Shown here: positions 6,211 to 7,121 of the stretch, one piece after another
Layout of the letters: every line of letters begins with the position of its first letter
Position numbering within the stretch: position 1 is the stretch's first letter
From: an uncultured Bacilli bacterium
GTDB lineage: Bacteria; Bacillota_I; Bacilli_A; RF39; UBA660
DNA: 7,121 bases
Assembly: GCA_947630195.1 (NCBI GenBank)
Contig: CANRGQ010000059.1
Location: 1 to 7,121 of the forward strand
Direction of reading: 5' to 3'
Translations under genes and position numbers: made by a program
The notes under the pieces: model-generated
The model's database searches: none
The model's input: only the letters and a program-made list of their open reading frames with translations
What the model was told of the DNA's origin: nothing

Positions 6211-6796
6211 TAATAATGCTTTATTTAATAATTTAAATTATAATTATGATACACCTTTAGATCCTATTAGGGCATTAAGACCTTTAAGTATTGAAGGGGA
6301 AAGAGTAGCCCAAAAAATTGCGGAAGAAAAATATTTTAATAATATCGAAAGTATTTATTCTTCAACCTTCAGTAGTGCTATATCAACTTCTAAATATTTA
6401 AGTCAAAAGTTAGATTTAGAAGTTTATCTAGATAGTAAATTAAATGATGTCAAAGTAGGTACTTTGGGCACTAAAAGTATGCCAATGCTTAAAGGTATTC
6501 AAGAAAGAGAATTTACTTATAAACTAGAAGGTGGCGAATCTTTAATTGAAGTATCTAATAGAATGGACTTTATTATTAAAGAGTTAGCTAATAAAGGAAA
6601 AGAAACCGCTATATTTACGCATAAAAGAGCTATTTTAGCCTTTTTACTTAAATATACTAAAATAGATTATAATTTAGATGATAACTTAGTTTTAATTTAT
6701 AATGATAATATTATTTATGATGATAATGATGATTTATATAATATTTATGAAATAGAAATAAATAATGAAGAAATAACTAATATTAAATTAATTTAA
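6191..6796 (+). CDS. Histidine-phosphatase-fold protein with degenerate catalytic motif
   Basis: The fold is that of the histidine phosphatase (phosphoglycerate mutase-like) superfamily. It starts MKLYLI, has LRPLSIEGERVAQKIAE for the usual L(S/T)xxGxxQA helix, IYSSTFSSAISTSKYL for the ySSplxRAxqTA segment, LEGGESLIEVSNRM for the GES segment, and IFTHKRAILAFLL for the second histidine region. The catalytic RHG that should follow MKLYLI is replaced by SNN, and the Arg of the second motif is Ser. The later His survives. The phospho-accepting histidine is therefore missing and this is probably a pseudo-phosphatase with a binding or regulatory role. ATG at 6191 is preferred: AAGAG lies 8 bases before it and it yields the usual family N-terminus. 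ATG 6185 and GTG 6182 are in-frame alternatives. The start lies 20 bases inside rmuC, suggesting translational coupling. The acidic, Asn-rich C-terminus is not family-typical. Confidence 0.78.
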   Translation: MKLYLISNNALFNNLNYNYDTPLDPIRALRPLSIEGERVAQKIAEEKYFNNIESIYSSTFSSAISTSKYLSQKLDLEVYLDSKLNDVKVGTLGTKSMPMLKGIQEREFTYKLEGGESLIEVSNRMDFIIKELANKGKETAIFTHKRAILAFLLKYTKIDYNLDDNLVLIYNDNIIYDDNDDLYNIYEIEINNEEITNIKLI

Positions 6797-6832
6797 AAAG
6801 TACAAAGAATAAAAACTTTGTACTTTATTTTT
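6797..6832 (+). terminator. Strong terminator of the rmuC operon
   Basis: A perfect 11-bp stem, AAAGTACAAAG (6797-6807) with CTTTGTACTTT (6816-6826), has an 8-base loop and is followed by ATTTTT. It begins directly after the TAA stop. Confidence 0.88.
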
Positions 6833-6841
6833 AAAAGAAGC

Positions 6842-6953
6842 GGAAACATAGTCTACGACAAATACTATCGAATTTTTTTTAATTTTTTTTAATTATTTCT
6901 CAGGTCTTGAAATAATATTTGAAAATCGGACAAAATTTTTAGCCTATGTTTCC
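6842..6953. other. 112-base segment closed by a perfect 10-bp inverted repeat (structured RNA or tiny TIR element)
   Basis: GGAAACATAG (6842-6851) is exactly complementary to CTATGTTTCC (6944-6953). Inside, ATTATTTC (6892-6899) pairs with GAAATAAT (6909-6916) to form an 8-bp hairpin with a 9-base loop, and a 10-mer AATTTTTTTT is repeated twice in tandem (6871-6890). No open reading frame is seen. Two readings are possible: a folded RNA with a closing helix and inner hairpin lying just upstream of the putative DGR template, or a non-autonomous inserted element with terminal inverted repeats. No target-site duplication is visible at the flanks, which weakens the second. I recognise no known RNA family. 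Confidence 0.5.
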
Positions 6954-6982
6954 AAATAAAATTATATTACAGTTCTAAAAAA

Positions 6983-7013
6983 AATAAAAGGGAGCCAGAA
7001 GTCCTCTTTTATT
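6983..7013 (+). terminator. Hairpin immediately before the template-like repeat
   Basis: AATAAAAG (6983-6990) pairs with CTTTTATT (7006-7013). Three more pairs (6991-6993 with 7002-7004) follow past a single bulged T, and the loop is 8 bases. The T-rich arm is in the stem rather than after it, so it could act as a terminator or as a structural element of a transcript. It directly abuts the TATAAT at 7015. Confidence 0.45.
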
Positions 7014-7014
7014 G

Positions 7015-7020
7015 TATAAT
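7015..7020 (+). promoter_or_regulatory. Putative -10 box for the template-RNA transcript
   Basis: A perfect TATAAT lies between the hairpin and the asparagine-codon-rich stretch. Transcription would start near 7027, about 20 bases before the putative template repeat. No clear -35 is found at 16-18 bases. Confidence 0.4.
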
Positions 7021-7045
7021 ATAGATAGGTAATCTTGATATAAGT

Positions 7046-7121
7046 GTTAGGTATGGCTATAACGGCAATTATTACAATGCGTGGAATGTGAATACGAACG
7101 GCAACTTGAACACTGACAATG
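7046..7121 (+). repeat. Putative DGR template repeat, 5' part (cut by window end)
   Basis: Read in the frame of 7061-7120, the DNA would encode NGNYYNAWNVNTNGNLNTDN. Nine of 20 codons are AAC or AAT. This matches the variable C-terminal regions of lectin-fold DGR targets, which in gut Bacillota often run as AWNVN-NGNLN. The frame is closed by TAG at 7022-7024 and contains no ATG, GTG or TTG start before the Asn-rich part, so it is not simply the start of a gene. The stretch is also richer in G+C (31 of 76) than its surroundings. AAY codons are favoured in templates because adenine mutagenesis of them cannot give stop codons. A partial or broken lectin-domain gene is the main alternative. The 5' boundary is approximate, and the reverse transcriptase and target gene are outside the window. 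Confidence 0.6.

Noticed and set aside
6833..6962. The 112-base inverted-repeat segment as a firmly called insertion-sequence remnant
   Set aside because: No target-site duplication of 8 or 9 bases is seen at the flanks and the ends match no insertion-sequence family I can name. It is kept as an unassigned structured segment.
7053..7091. Short ORF from the ATG at 7053 (12 codons to TGA)
   Set aside because: It is out of frame with the Asn-rich protein-like reading and has no Shine-Dalgarno.
1..7121. CRISPR array, tRNA or rRNA genes, or use of the TGA=Trp code
   Set aside because: No spaced repeats, cloverleaf or rRNA-like sequence was seen. All Trp codons are TGG and no gene needs TGA read through.

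Overview
The window is an AT-rich, gene-dense stretch with every confident gene on the + strand. It probably comes from a gut-type low-GC Gram-positive bacterium (Bacillota or a Mollicutes-like relative). The base composition, strong GGAGG-type ribosome sites, U-tract hairpin terminators, and a signal-peptide surface protein with an NPxTN-like sorting tail all point that way. Every tryptophan in the genes is TGG and every stop is TAA or TAG. The standard bacterial code is therefore more likely than the Mycoplasma code. Taxonomy is an inference from these traits only.

Layout: (1) 4-55, a promoter-like box fused to a UUCG-loop hairpin terminator, repeated almost exactly at 3021-3075. (2) 98-1288, an orphan HipA-fold kinase with no HipB-like partner in view. 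(3) 1431-2915, a secreted, probably wall-anchored beta-helix protein. Its promoter has a run of nine G between a TTGTCA -35 and a TATAAT -10, the classic layout of a phase-variable promoter. (4) 3106-4323, an SDF-family amino-acid/dicarboxylate:cation symporter with unusual substrate-site residues. (5) 4393-5046, a small membrane protein of unknown function. (6) 5092-6210, RmuC, overlapping (7) 6191-6796, a histidine-phosphatase-fold protein that has lost its catalytic RHG motif. (8) 6797-7121, about 325 bases without a gene. It holds a strong terminator, a 112-base segment closed by a perfect 10-bp inverted repeat, a second hairpin, a TATAAT box, and at the window edge an asparagine-codon-rich, start-less, protein-like stretch. 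That stretch looks like the 5' part of the template repeat of a diversity-generating retroelement (DGR).

The genes appear to be mostly separate transcription units; rmuC and the phosphatase-like gene form one operon. Leaders are very short, with -10 boxes 5-13 bases before the Shine-Dalgarno. Three of the terminators overlap a stop codon. Two features suggest surface variation in this organism: the G-tract promoter of the surface protein and the putative DGR template. The DGR reverse transcriptase and its variable target gene would lie outside the window, so the DGR call rests on the template-like sequence alone.
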